Shown one piece after another: positions 8,937 through 17,076 of a stretch of DNA of 64,000 bases (position 1 is the first letter of the stretch; every line of letters begins with the position of its first letter). This stretch comes from Chara braunii (lineage: Eukaryota > Streptophyta > Charophyceae > Charales > Characeae), in the NCBI GenBank assembly GCA_003427395.1, contig BFEA01000091.1, positions 2,864,620-2,928,619 on the forward strand, read 5' to 3'. The notes under the pieces are model-generated. The model was not told where the DNA came from. It did no database searches and saw only the letters and a list, made by a program, of their open reading frames with translations. The position numbers and the translations under genes are program-made.

Positions 8937-11900
8937 GTGGTCGCGAGGTATGTAGACCCCCTTGTCACATACATCCGCATGATGCTGAAGTACCGCAAAT
9001 TCAGAAGGGGCACACTGGCAGAGATCGACACGCAGCTGAAAGCAGAGAAGACAGAGAAACCTGGGATCATTCCATACTATGTGAGTATCTGTTACGAGCA
9101 TCCAGGCGCTTTCACACTCTCATATGTGCGAAATGTGAATCCTCATCATGAGTATATTTCTGTATCCCCAAGTGGCTTCCGTTTCCGGAAGAACAACTTT
9201 GACAACCCCGATGATCTGATCAAATGGTTCCAACGGCACTTCAACGATGGCATAGCCGAGTTGCCAGCGCGTCGGGCTGTGGCGGCAATTGTCCCGTCGC
9301 AGCCAGGAACTCCTGCTTCAACAAGTTCAGGGCTGAGAGCCGATTCGCAGACATCATGGGGGGGTGTACCTGCATCTCAGGAGAGAGGTCGAGTACCCCA
9401 AGAATGGACTCACGATCCACCAGAAAAGGACAGTGCAGGACAGAGCTCAAGTCCCAGGCGTTCGAGCAAAGGCAAAAGCTCCAGCAAAGATGACGATCGC
9501 AGTAGCTCATGGCCTGCTGTGCCTCCGCCACCAGTTCCGCCTGCCCGTGATCTGCGTTCATGGGGTTCTGAGGACGAGGATATGACCCCGGACTCATCAG
9601 CAGAGGACTCGGAAACAGGTAGTGGTGCAGAATGGGAAGGAGATGGATGGGAGAGGCCAAGCGGTGATGGTGTTGGTGGCAGTGGAGCCCAATGGGGAGG
9701 AGGAGGCAACTGGGGTCCCTCAACAGGTTTGGATTACCAGAAGGGGTGGGGAAGTCTCCCTGTCAGAGGGCCACAAAGAGGTGAATATGATGGCCCACAT
9801 GGCTGGGGACGCGGAGGTAAGATGGATGGCGGAGATGGATGGGGGACCAGAACCGCTGGCTTGGGTGGTGGCTGGGGTGCTCCTGGCTATGGGCATAAAG
9901 AGGGAGAAACAGGCATGGGACAAGATGAAGACAAGTGGGACTCGTGGAGATATGGGGACCGGTTGGGGGATGGCAGAGGGGGAGATGGTGGCAACGGTGG
10001 TTGGGGTCATGGCAACCAGCTTGGAGGGAGGCGAATGCCAGTTGGAGTAGAGGGTGGGGGTGGAGGTTGGAATGCGACACGAGCACCCAGAGGAAGAGGA
10101 CAGAACAGGGGCTCAGAGTGGCATGGAAGCAAGTGGGGCTCTCACAGTGGGGGAAGTGGGGGAAGTGGGGGTAGCTGGGGATCTGGTGGGGTTTCAAGAA
10201 GGTTCCGGGGAGGGCCATCAGGTCGGGGAAGAGGGCGTGATCGGTTTGGTGGTAGAGGCCCTGGCGATAAGTTTGGTGTTAGAGGGCCTGCTGACAGGTT
10301 TGGTGGTAGAGGTGCCGGTGACAGGTTCAGTGGTAGAGCGCCACCTGACGGAGGTGGTTGGGAAAGAGGAGAAAGTCGGCCCTGGGGAGATGGAGAGCAT
10401 GGTGGAGCTTGGGCGGAGATGGAAGCCAATCCAAACACAGGTAGGATGGGAAGTGATGCGGGCGGCAGAGGGAGCGGGTGGGGTTCTGGAAGAGGTAGTC
10501 AATGGGGGGGAGGAGGCACGCAGTTCCGGAGTGAAGGAGGCAGAGAGAACATGGGATTTGGCGGCGATGGAGAGAGTGCATGGGCTCATGACAACAGGTC
10601 AAGAGATGGGGGCAGATTTGGTTGGGGCACAGGTCACAGCGGACAAAATCTTGGGAGGGGAAGTCGCCCGGGAGCTCCTTTGAGAGTGGGCAGTGGAGAA
10701 ACTGGAGGGAGGTGGGGAGGACCTGGAGGCGCAAATATAGATGGAGGGGGCAGGGGATCCGGCAGGGGATCCTATGGAGACTCTTGGCAAGGACACACCA
10801 GGGATGAGAAGATGAACCCAACTGTGGAGGAGATAAGGGAAAGCAGTGAGGGAAGTGGAGGTGGTCCAGACTCCAGGACGAGTGGAGACGTGGAAAGAGG
10901 TGGCCGGGGTTACAGCACTGGTCATGGGGAAGGGCGAGGAGGGCATGGATGGGGAGGCAATACAGACATGAAGTCTGGGAGGGGCGGAAGGGGAGGTGGT
11001 GCCAGACGTCGAGGTTCAACAGGAAGAGGTGGCAGCTGGGGGTCCGCTGAGAGAGGATGGCGAAACCCTGAAAGGCAAGGCAGCACTGGTGGTTCTTGGG
11101 AGGGGGGCCAGCATAGGGACAGCGATGGTTTAGCAGCTTGCTCGCCGGCTGAGGGTCAAGAGTGGCACCAGACGCCACCAGGAGGGGAAGAACCGCCCCC
11201 TCCTCCTAGTTGGCCAAACCAGGAAGGTGATGGTGTTTGGGGGTCTGATTTCCGTGCTACTCAAGGAGGAGGAGGAGGAGGAGGAGGAGGAGGAGGACGA
11301 GGAGGAGGAGGGGGAGAAAGGGGGTTGACAATGGAGCATGACTGGAATGCAAAAGGTGGACATCAGTTAACCGAAGGCGTGCAGAAAGAGGGATGGGGAG
11401 GGAAAGCTAGCGTGGATGAGAGACCAGGTGAATTGCAATCCAAAAATACTGCTGATGAAGGATGGGGTTCCAAAGGTAGTGCTGATGAAGGAAGGGGGTC
11501 CAAAGATAGCGCTGACGGTGGATGGGGTACCAGAACTAGTGCTGAAGAAGGCCCTACGAGTACAGGAGATGGTGATGGGTGGGGGACTAAAACAAGTGCA
11601 GATGAAGGGGGGCCAGCTGGAGGAGAGAGTTGGGGGAGGGGAGAGGGTGGATCATGGCCTACAGCACACCAAGGCATGGTGAACAGAGAAGGCGAAGGTG
11701 GTTGGGGAACAGAGAGTAGTGCTGGCCCAGGCAGTGGATGGGGTGAAGGTGGTGGGCAAGGCTTGGGCTGGTCCAGCAATCCAGGTGGTGGTAGAGGGTG
11801 GGGCTCTGACGCCTCAGGTTGGGGTAGAAGCAGCGGAGTAGGTGGGCGTGGCTACCCAGGGAACAGAATGTCATGGAGAGGAGGGAGGTGGAACTCCCGA

Positions 11901-11939
11901 GGCAAGGGTGGGCGCGGACGAGGGCGACAGTTAAGTTAG
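8937..11939 (+). CDS. SPT6L: SPT6-like elongation factor, terminal exon: second SH2 fold and long GW/WG tail
   Basis: The terminal exon encodes 1000 residues and stops at TAG 11,937. Residues 1 to about 104 continue the tandem SH2 module: ARYVDPLVTYIRMM, KYRKFRRGTLAEID, CYEHPGAFTLSYVR, NPHHEYISVSPSGFRFRK and IKWFQRHF. From there to the end the chain is disordered and very rich in Gly, Ser and Trp, with about 32 tryptophans next to glycine (GWG, SWG, QWG). Plant SPT6L has a GW/WG tail regarded as an Argonaute-binding hook linking elongation to small-RNA silencing; here it occupies nearly 900 residues. Arg-Gly segments lie in the middle (units such as DRFGGRG) and at the extreme C-terminus, which could bind RNA. 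A poly-Gly run near 11,270-11,310 comes from a GGA microsatellite. The start of the exon is fixed by phase and homology, not by a pyrimidine tract. Confidence 0.92.
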   Translation: MVARYVDPLVTYIRMMLKYRKFRRGTLAEIDTQLKAEKTEKPGIIPYYVSICYEHPGAFTLSYVRNVNPHHEYISVSPSGFRFRKNNFDNPDDLIKWFQRHFNDGIAELPARRAVAAIVPSQPGTPASTSSGLRADSQTSWGGVPASQERGRVPQEWTHDPPEKDSAGQSSSPRRSSKGKSSSKDDDRSSSWPAVPPPPVPPARDLRSWGSEDEDMTPDSSAEDSETGSGAEWEGDGWERPSGDGVGGSGAQWGGGGNWGPSTGLDYQKGWGSLPVRGPQRGEYDGPHGWGRGGKMDGGDGWGTRTAGLGGGWGAPGYGHKEGETGMGQDEDKWDSWRYGDRLGDGRGGDGGNGGWGHGNQLGGRRMPVGVEGGGGGWNATRAPRGRGQNRGSEWHGSKWGSHSGGSGGSGGSWGSGGVSRRFRGGPSGRGRGRDRFGGRGPGDKFGVRGPADRFGGRGAGDRFSGRAPPDGGGWERGESRPWGDGEHGGAWAEMEANPNTGRMGSDAGGRGSGWGSGRGSQWGGGGTQFRSEGGRENMGFGGDGESAWAHDNRSRDGGRFGWGTGHSGQNLGRGSRPGAPLRVGSGETGGRWGGPGGANIDGGGRGSGRGSYGDSWQGHTRDEKMNPTVEEIRESSEGSGGGPDSRTSGDVERGGRGYSTGHGEGRGGHGWGGNTDMKSGRGGRGGGARRRGSTGRGGSWGSAERGWRNPERQGSTGGSWEGGQHRDSDGLAACSPAEGQEWHQTPPGGEEPPPPPSWPNQEGDGVWGSDFRATQGGGGGGGGGGGRGGGGGERGLTMEHDWNAKGGHQLTEGVQKEGWGGKASVDERPGELQSKNTADEGWGSKGSADEGRGSKDSADGGWGTRTSAEEGPTSTGDGDGWGTKTSADEGGPAGGESWGRGEGGSWPTAHQGMVNREGEGGWGTESSAGPGSGWGEGGGQGLGWSSNPGGGRGWGSDASGWGRSSGVGGRGYPGNRMSWRGGRWNSRGKGGRGRGRQLS

Positions 11940-12271
11940 TGAATCTCCTCCGTTGATTTTCACCTCACTCATTCTGTGCAATCACAGTCGTCTGGACACA
12001 AAGGGACCAGGTGGACAAGCTGAGCTCACAACAGTATTATTTGTTTTATCACGGGGGTAGCCTCTAATATCCAATCTGACTCAGAAGAGTTCGAACTCGT
12101 GATAAGTTTATTTATAGTCCATGTGTGTGTAGTTTTCATTCCCATGGGCTAAGTAGAGCACACACGAGCTTGAATCTTTCCTGTGAGCCTCCTTCAGAAC
12201 TTTCTCCCATTGTACATCTCCTGATAGGAAATTGGGGAATGACGCCTGTCTTCGCTAGGCTCACCGTGTTT

Positions 12272-12331
<60 letters not shown>

Positions 12332-12660
12332 AACTTCGGCCTCCACCCACCTCCGCTCGGACTCCGCCCACTTCCCGTTTCGCATCCGCCCACCTCCCCT
12401 CCGTCTCCGCCCACCTCCCCCCGCCATCTCCTCTCTCTCTTTCCTCCCCGCCTCCACCACTTCTTCTCCGCCTCCGCCATGCTGTTAGCCAGAAGTGTTT
12501 CAGAGCTCGATCAAGATAGAAATACCATCCGGACCCCCCCTCATTAGTAAAGCCTGGCTCAGACAGGGTCAGGTCTAAATACACCGCTTGTCTCAGCCAT
12601 CTCCTTCACCCAGGATCCTGGGGCCGTGACCCACTAGCGGGGGTTTAGTTTATGTTTCGT
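11940..12660. other. SPT6L 3' flank with (GT)n(GA)n microsatellite
   Basis: No further coding sequence is seen. A compound (GT)n-(GA)n tract lies at about 12,268-12,328, followed by a CT/CCGCC-rich stretch to 12,480. No clear AATAAA was found close to the stop codon, so the poly(A) site is unresolved. Confidence 0.6.
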
Positions 12661-13826
12661 GTATTTTCCAACGTGGTCACACTAGGGCCGTGAGATTTTC
12701 AGATCGGATGGCAAGGAGCCATGTACACTCGAATCCAGAACAAAACCTCGAGAAGTGCGACATGGCCCCTGTTCTCTCAGAGTCTCTCTGTGAGCTCTGG
12801 AGCACTTTGGACCTCTGGGACTCACAGAGGTTGTTCCTATTCCACGAAGTGTTCCCTGTGGGCTCCCGACCCCAATAAAGTATCAAAGATAGAAAAAAAT
12901 ACCTACTATTTTTCTCAGATAATCATGCCACATCTCTTTTCCTTTTTGAAAGTGTTGTCCTTTTCAGTATTGCACCATTTACTCTTACTCACTCAGCGCC
13001 CGTGGTGCTACGGGTGTGGGTGGTGCAGGCTATGCCTGCGCACCCGAAAAGAAAAGGAAAGAAAAAAGGTTAATCATTCATGTACGCGGTTCGTCTTTCA
13101 TGGCAATTTTTGTTTTTCTTTTCCCATAAATTTTGAGCAGATCAAATGACCTTTCCCTTTTTTTTTTCCCTGGCTCCACTACTCTAGACATGCACAAGAC
13201 AAAAATCATGGCGGTGTATCTTTCCATGTTGGAGTGGAAGATTTACTCTCGTTTTGCACATTTCGAGAGTAATGGAGCAAAGCCCTATGTAAGTAAATAT
13301 GGTTTCCGTAATCCTTATATAAAATTTTAAATACCTTCCCTAATTTTTATTATTAATTTATTAGTATTATTTATTTTTCTTTTTGTGATTTTTTTTTTCT
13401 TTCTTTCGGTCTTCTCCTCATCGGGGCACAGCTATATATATTTTCTCCCACCTCACATATTTTTTAACTGACGTTCTGCCATGTCATGGAACATATCTTT
13501 TTTTCCTTTCACGACCTACCACTACTCCTAAAAGCTTTCTACAGGGGAGCCATGCAAGCTTTAAAAGCTTTCTACCTCTCTTCTGTGAAGGGAGGTTACC
13601 TCTCTCGGTGGAGAGTGGAGAGAGGTAGCGACATGTTTGCCCCTTTGCCCGAGCGTTTAGGGTGGTGCAGGTGGGCCCGAGCGTTTAGGGTGGTGCAGGG
13701 TTGGGGCCACCGGTGGGGGCCCGGCTAACACAAGAACGGAGCAATTTTGCCAGTAAAAGTAACTGTGCCTCCCTTATCATCTTTTCCCCACCCCCATCAG
13801 ATAACAGTTTCGTCATGATGACATTA
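12661..13826. other. Intergenic, no recognised gene
   Basis: An AATAAA occurs at 12,873 without a recognisable transcript. From about 13,540 to 13,790 a degraded copy of the SINE 3' body reappears (GGGGCCACCGGTGGGGGCC, then GGCTAACAC), matching 14,030-14,160 and, in reverse, 36,580-36,690. Confidence 0.5.
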
Positions 13827-13953
13827 GGGTACACTCACACTACCGGTAGGCTGTCAAAATCACAAATTGAGCGGCCAGATCGAGTCACTCATTTACAAGG
13901 ACTCAATCTGGCCGTTCATTTTGCGATTTCGAGGGCCTAGTGTGAGTATGCCG
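13827..13953. mobile_element. Short hairpin MITE, PIF/Harbinger-like
   Basis: The ends are inverted: GGGTACACTCACACTA on the left against GTGTGAGTATGCCG on the right. Inner sequence also pairs (GCGGCCAGAT with ATCTGGCCGT). The flanks are TTA and TAA, fitting the 3-bp TWA target preference of PIF/Harbinger. Its ends match the element at 38,699-38,915. Confidence 0.6.
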
Positions 13954-14033
13954 TAAGTAGTTGTTGTTGTTGTTTTTTTCCTATATTCTTCTCTCAACTT
14001 CTGTTTTTGCCTTTCACAACCTACTCCTAAGGC

Positions 14034-14440
14034 TATCTAGAGGGGATCCCTGCAAGCATAGTTTCCTCTCACTGTGAAGGGGAGATTTCATGTTGCCCCT
14101 TGCCCCTAATGTTTAGGGTATAGGGTTGGGGCCGCCAGTGGGGGTCTGGCTAACACAAAGACCGAGACCTGCCAGTAGCTGCGCCTCCCTTTTTCATTGT
14201 CCCCCACCCCTCATCGAGTAGCAGCAGTGGCTATGGCCAACACTCTCCCACACACCACACACAACCCACTGGCGCTCGCACTCACACCCATGTTGGTCAT
14301 AGATTCCACTAATACCGATCAGGAGTATCCAGAGGACTATCCCAGTTCGTTGGCACTAGGTGCACCGCAGGCGGTCATGGGGTTTGAACCCACAACCTCC
14401 TGAATGCCACTTGCATGCCTAACCAACTGAGCTAGGCCGC
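14034..14440 (-). mobile_element. tRNA-derived SINE, family A
   Basis: On the minus strand the head reads GGCCTAGCTCAGTTGGTTAG (box A region), then GTGGGTTCAAACCCC (box B). The body continues through GACCGCCTG, GGCACTAGG in reverse, and a tail with CTAACAC and GGGGCC. The same order is found on the plus strand at 36,317-36,720, so this is an interspersed family. No flanking target duplication was identified. Confidence 0.7.
14146..14411. repeat. Left arm of a 266-bp palindrome
   Basis: This arm is the reverse complement of 14,447-14,712 over the same 266 bases with about eight mismatches (about 97% identity by eye). The loop is 35 bp (14,412-14,446) and holds the box A end of the SINE. Confidence 0.9.
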
Positions 14441-14446
14441 TGGATT

Positions 14447-14712
14447 AGTGGCATTCAGGAGGTTGTGGGTTCAAGCCCCATGACCGCCTGCGCCGCACCT
14501 AGTGCCAACGAACTGGGATAGTCCTCTGGATACTCCTAATCGGTATTAGTGGAATCTATGACCAACATGGGTGTGAGTGCGAGCGCGAGTGGGTTGTGTG
14601 TGGTGTGTGGGAGAGTATTGGCCATAGCCACTGCTGCTACTCGATGAGGGGTGGGGGACGATGAAAAAGGGAGGAGCAGCTACTGGCAGGTCTCGGTCTT
14701 TGTGTTAGCCAG
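14447..14712. repeat. Right arm of a 266-bp palindrome (SINE copy lacking its box A)
   Basis: It begins AGTGGCATTCAGGAGG, inside the tRNA-like head, so box A is absent while GTGGGTTCAAGCCCC is kept. Equal arm lengths suggest inverted duplication of one insertion, not two independent insertions. Confidence 0.9.
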
Positions 14713-15004
14713 CCGCTGCTGCTGCTTCAAACGAGAAAAAAAAAAAAAAAAAATCATTCCAAATGTTGGTAGTAAGTAGTACGTACCTATTTCGAAGCCC
14801 CTGTCTACTGAGAGGCCTCTCTTACCTGGATTGGTCGAATTTCTGGCAGTGATTAGCTTTTGTCCCTTATCTACTCGGACAGCGAGAGGAGGAGAAGGGC
14901 ATCCTCGCTCTCTTCAAGTTGAACTTTTTTTTTGAATTTGAACTTAACTGATGGCAGATACATCCGAGAAAGTCAATGGTGGTCTTCCCCCGGAGCCTTG
15001 GCGG

Positions 15005-15064
<60 letters not shown>

Positions 15065-15576
15065 CGTAAGGGGAATGTACAGACGTCAGTCGGAGAGAAA
15101 ACATATCTCAAACCACGGGGGTCTGCAGTGGCCACCATCTTTGGAACTCGCTCGTTGGTCGATAGTGGACGCTGGGCCCAGTTCCAGCTGCTGTCGCTCC
15201 TTCCCGTTTTCATTTTTCGACAGCGGGTGTAGACCTTGTTTTCGAGATCTATAGACCTGCTCCTGCAGAACACACGCCATTATGGTTGTGTTACCGTGCG
15301 TTTTATTCGGGTGAAGGCGGGTCCTAGGCAAGTGAGGCCCCCGCCTCCTTTCCCGTCCATCGTTCAGCTACTGGACCACAGGCGCAGGCGCGCCCGTACA
15401 TCTCCAACGTGGCGTCCGTACGAAAAGGATACGGTAGTTGCCCCGCTCGCCATCCGCCAAGGTTTTGAATGCATCTCGGTAGCGTGCTCGTCCAGATTCG
15501 TTCAAGAACGTTGGAGCATGGCGATTGGTGCAACTAGAGGCCTCGACAGGCCGTTTCCGTCGGTACTCCAGGTGGC
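14713..15576. other. Spacer upstream of the HIT gene
   Basis: Contains a poly(A) run (about 14,735-14,753) and a (CT)n tract at 15,007-15,061. Open frames through the CT tract are artefacts of the repeat. The last few hundred bases are probably promoter. Confidence 0.5.
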
Positions 15577-15584
15577 TATAAATA
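15577..15584 (+). promoter_or_regulatory. TATA box of the tandem-HIT gene
   Basis: TATAAATA lies about 150 bp upstream of the chosen ATG at 15,730, a fitting distance for a core promoter with a 5' UTR of roughly 120 bases. Confidence 0.55.
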
Positions 15585-15729
15585 GCTCAATGGAGTTGGC
15601 ATCTCCCCTCGGTGTTTTCGTCTACCTGACATTCGAGGTCGAGCTGATGCCGTCCGTGCAACTCCCCCAGTTCCTCTTTCCGCCCATCTTTCCGCGGCTG
15701 CACTGGCGGAGTTGAGGATCTTCCAAGCT

Positions 15730-17076
15730 ATGGCAGGGGTAGGAGAAGTGAGCACTGTGGCCAGATGTCGCACGGACGACGTGGAGAGCTGTGATTGCCA
15801 CATTAACGGGAATAAGAGCGGGGCTGAAGAACCACTCCCAGTAGCGGAACGTGAACGTGGTCCGAATTGCGTTCTCTGCGCGGAGACGGCAGCAATCGTG
15901 TGCGCGACCAAGTTCACGCGAGTGCTGTGGGGCGTCGGGACGAGCGGTGCGAGCAGCAAGGTCGCACACGTCACCGTTTTACCGAAGCGCCACGTGGCAT
16001 CGGTCTCCGACTGCCACGTGGACGAGTTGCTGGAACTGATGAGGGTGGCCCATTTGGCGGGCCTAGCACTGTACGAAGGGTTCTTGAAGGGCTCCACGTG
16101 GGCTCGGCATGCGGGCCCCTCCCCTAGTTTCAACATGGGATTCAATCATGGCCCTTGGTCGGACGATGCCTTGGTGCAATCGGAGGGCGGGATGGACCAC
16201 CTCCACATCCACGTGGTCAATCGCAGCGATGGAGAAACGAACTTCATGTGGTGGACGGCGCGCAGCACCATTCTGCACATCCAGGAGTCGAGGGTTCGAG
16301 ACTGCGTGCAAGCGGTCCTTAGCGAAATGTTGACGTCATCAGGAATAACGGCCAAGGTCGCGGGATCGAACCCTTTGTCGGCGGCGGCTCCTCCTCGCTC
16401 TCTTTATCCTCCAGCCGGATCGTCCGCCGACGGAGAGAAAGAGAGAGCGATTGCAATCCTCGGCGTGCCGTCGAGAGAGGAGGGGGAAACGGAGGAAAAA
16501 GTGGCGTGCAGGCTCGACACGTGGCAGCACGAGGAGGGAGGGAAAGGACAGGGCGACACGCAGAGGGAGGAGGACGAGGACGAGGAGGGGGAAAGGAGTA
16601 CCAGTAGTACGACTTGTCCTTTGTGTAGGGAGCGCGACGAGCTGGCAAGCAGCAACCACGGTCGCGTTCTCTTCTCCACAAAACCTTATCGCTTTGGCCA
16701 CGTCATGGTCATCCCACGACGCCACGTGGCATCCATCGGCAGGTGCTCTGACGACGAGGTGATCAATCTGATCCAGTTAGTTGGGTACGCATCCAAGATA
16801 GTTACAGAGGCAGTCGGAGCTGACAGCTTTAATGTCGGAATCAACATAGGGGAACGGTCGGGGGCTTCGATCCCAGAGCACCTACACATCCACATCGTGC
16901 CACGTGGACCACAGGATGCGACGACGGATTACTGGCCGAGAACGGCCGAAAGATTCGGCAGTCTCTTCGCACCAGAATGTGTGAGAGGTGCCTTCCTTCG
17001 TCGTCCTTGGAATGTCAACGACGAAGGAAGACAGTCTCGTTCAATCTGTGGAGATGACGAAAAGAGAGGTAGGTAG
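15730..17076 (+). CDS. Tandem HIT-domain protein (Ap4A phosphorylase/Fhit-like superfamily)
   Basis: A single open frame gives 448 residues with two HIT domains. Domain 1 (about 45-205) has NCVLC, VTVLPKRHVASVSD, the histidine triad HLHIHVV (H157, H159, H161) and GETNFMWW. Domain 2 (about 295-420) has CPLC, VMVIPRRHVASIG, SFNVGINIGERSGASIP and the triad HLHIHIVPR (H384, H386, H388). HIT proteins hydrolyse or transfer nucleotidyl groups from dinucleoside polyphosphates and related substrates; the GINIG-GASIPEHLHIHIVPR pattern is closest to Ap4A phosphorylase-like members. Both triads look intact, and the N-terminal Cys pairs (47/50, 296/299) could bind zinc. The linker (about 206-290) is acidic and repetitive. 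The first ATG after the TATA box was used; an upstream in-frame TTG at 15,712 is not credible in a nuclear gene. No introns. The substrate is unknown. Confidence 0.87.
   Translation: MAGVGEVSTVARCRTDDVESCDCHINGNKSGAEEPLPVAERERGPNCVLCAETAAIVCATKFTRVLWGVGTSGASSKVAHVTVLPKRHVASVSDCHVDELLELMRVAHLAGLALYEGFLKGSTWARHAGPSPSFNMGFNHGPWSDDALVQSEGGMDHLHIHVVNRSDGETNFMWWTARSTILHIQESRVRDCVQAVLSEMLTSSGITAKVAGSNPLSAAAPPRSLYPPAGSSADGEKERAIAILGVPSREEGETEEKVACRLDTWQHEEGGKGQGDTQREEDEDEEGERSTSSTTCPLCRERDELASSNHGRVLFSTKPYRFGHVMVIPRRHVASIGRCSDDEVINLIQLVGYASKIVTEAVGADSFNVGINIGERSGASIPEHLHIHIVPRGPQDATTDYWPRTAERFGSLFAPECVRGAFLRRPWNVNDEGRQSRSICGDDEKRGR

Noticed and set aside
9622-11178. Long open frames in other frames and on the minus strand over the SPT6L GW tail
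   Set aside because: They are shadows of a glycine-rich, G-rich coding sequence. Only the frame continuous with the SH2 module has family motifs.
15236-15715. 160-residue frame just upstream of the HIT gene
   Set aside because: It has no motif and overlaps the TATA box and presumed 5' UTR of the HIT gene.
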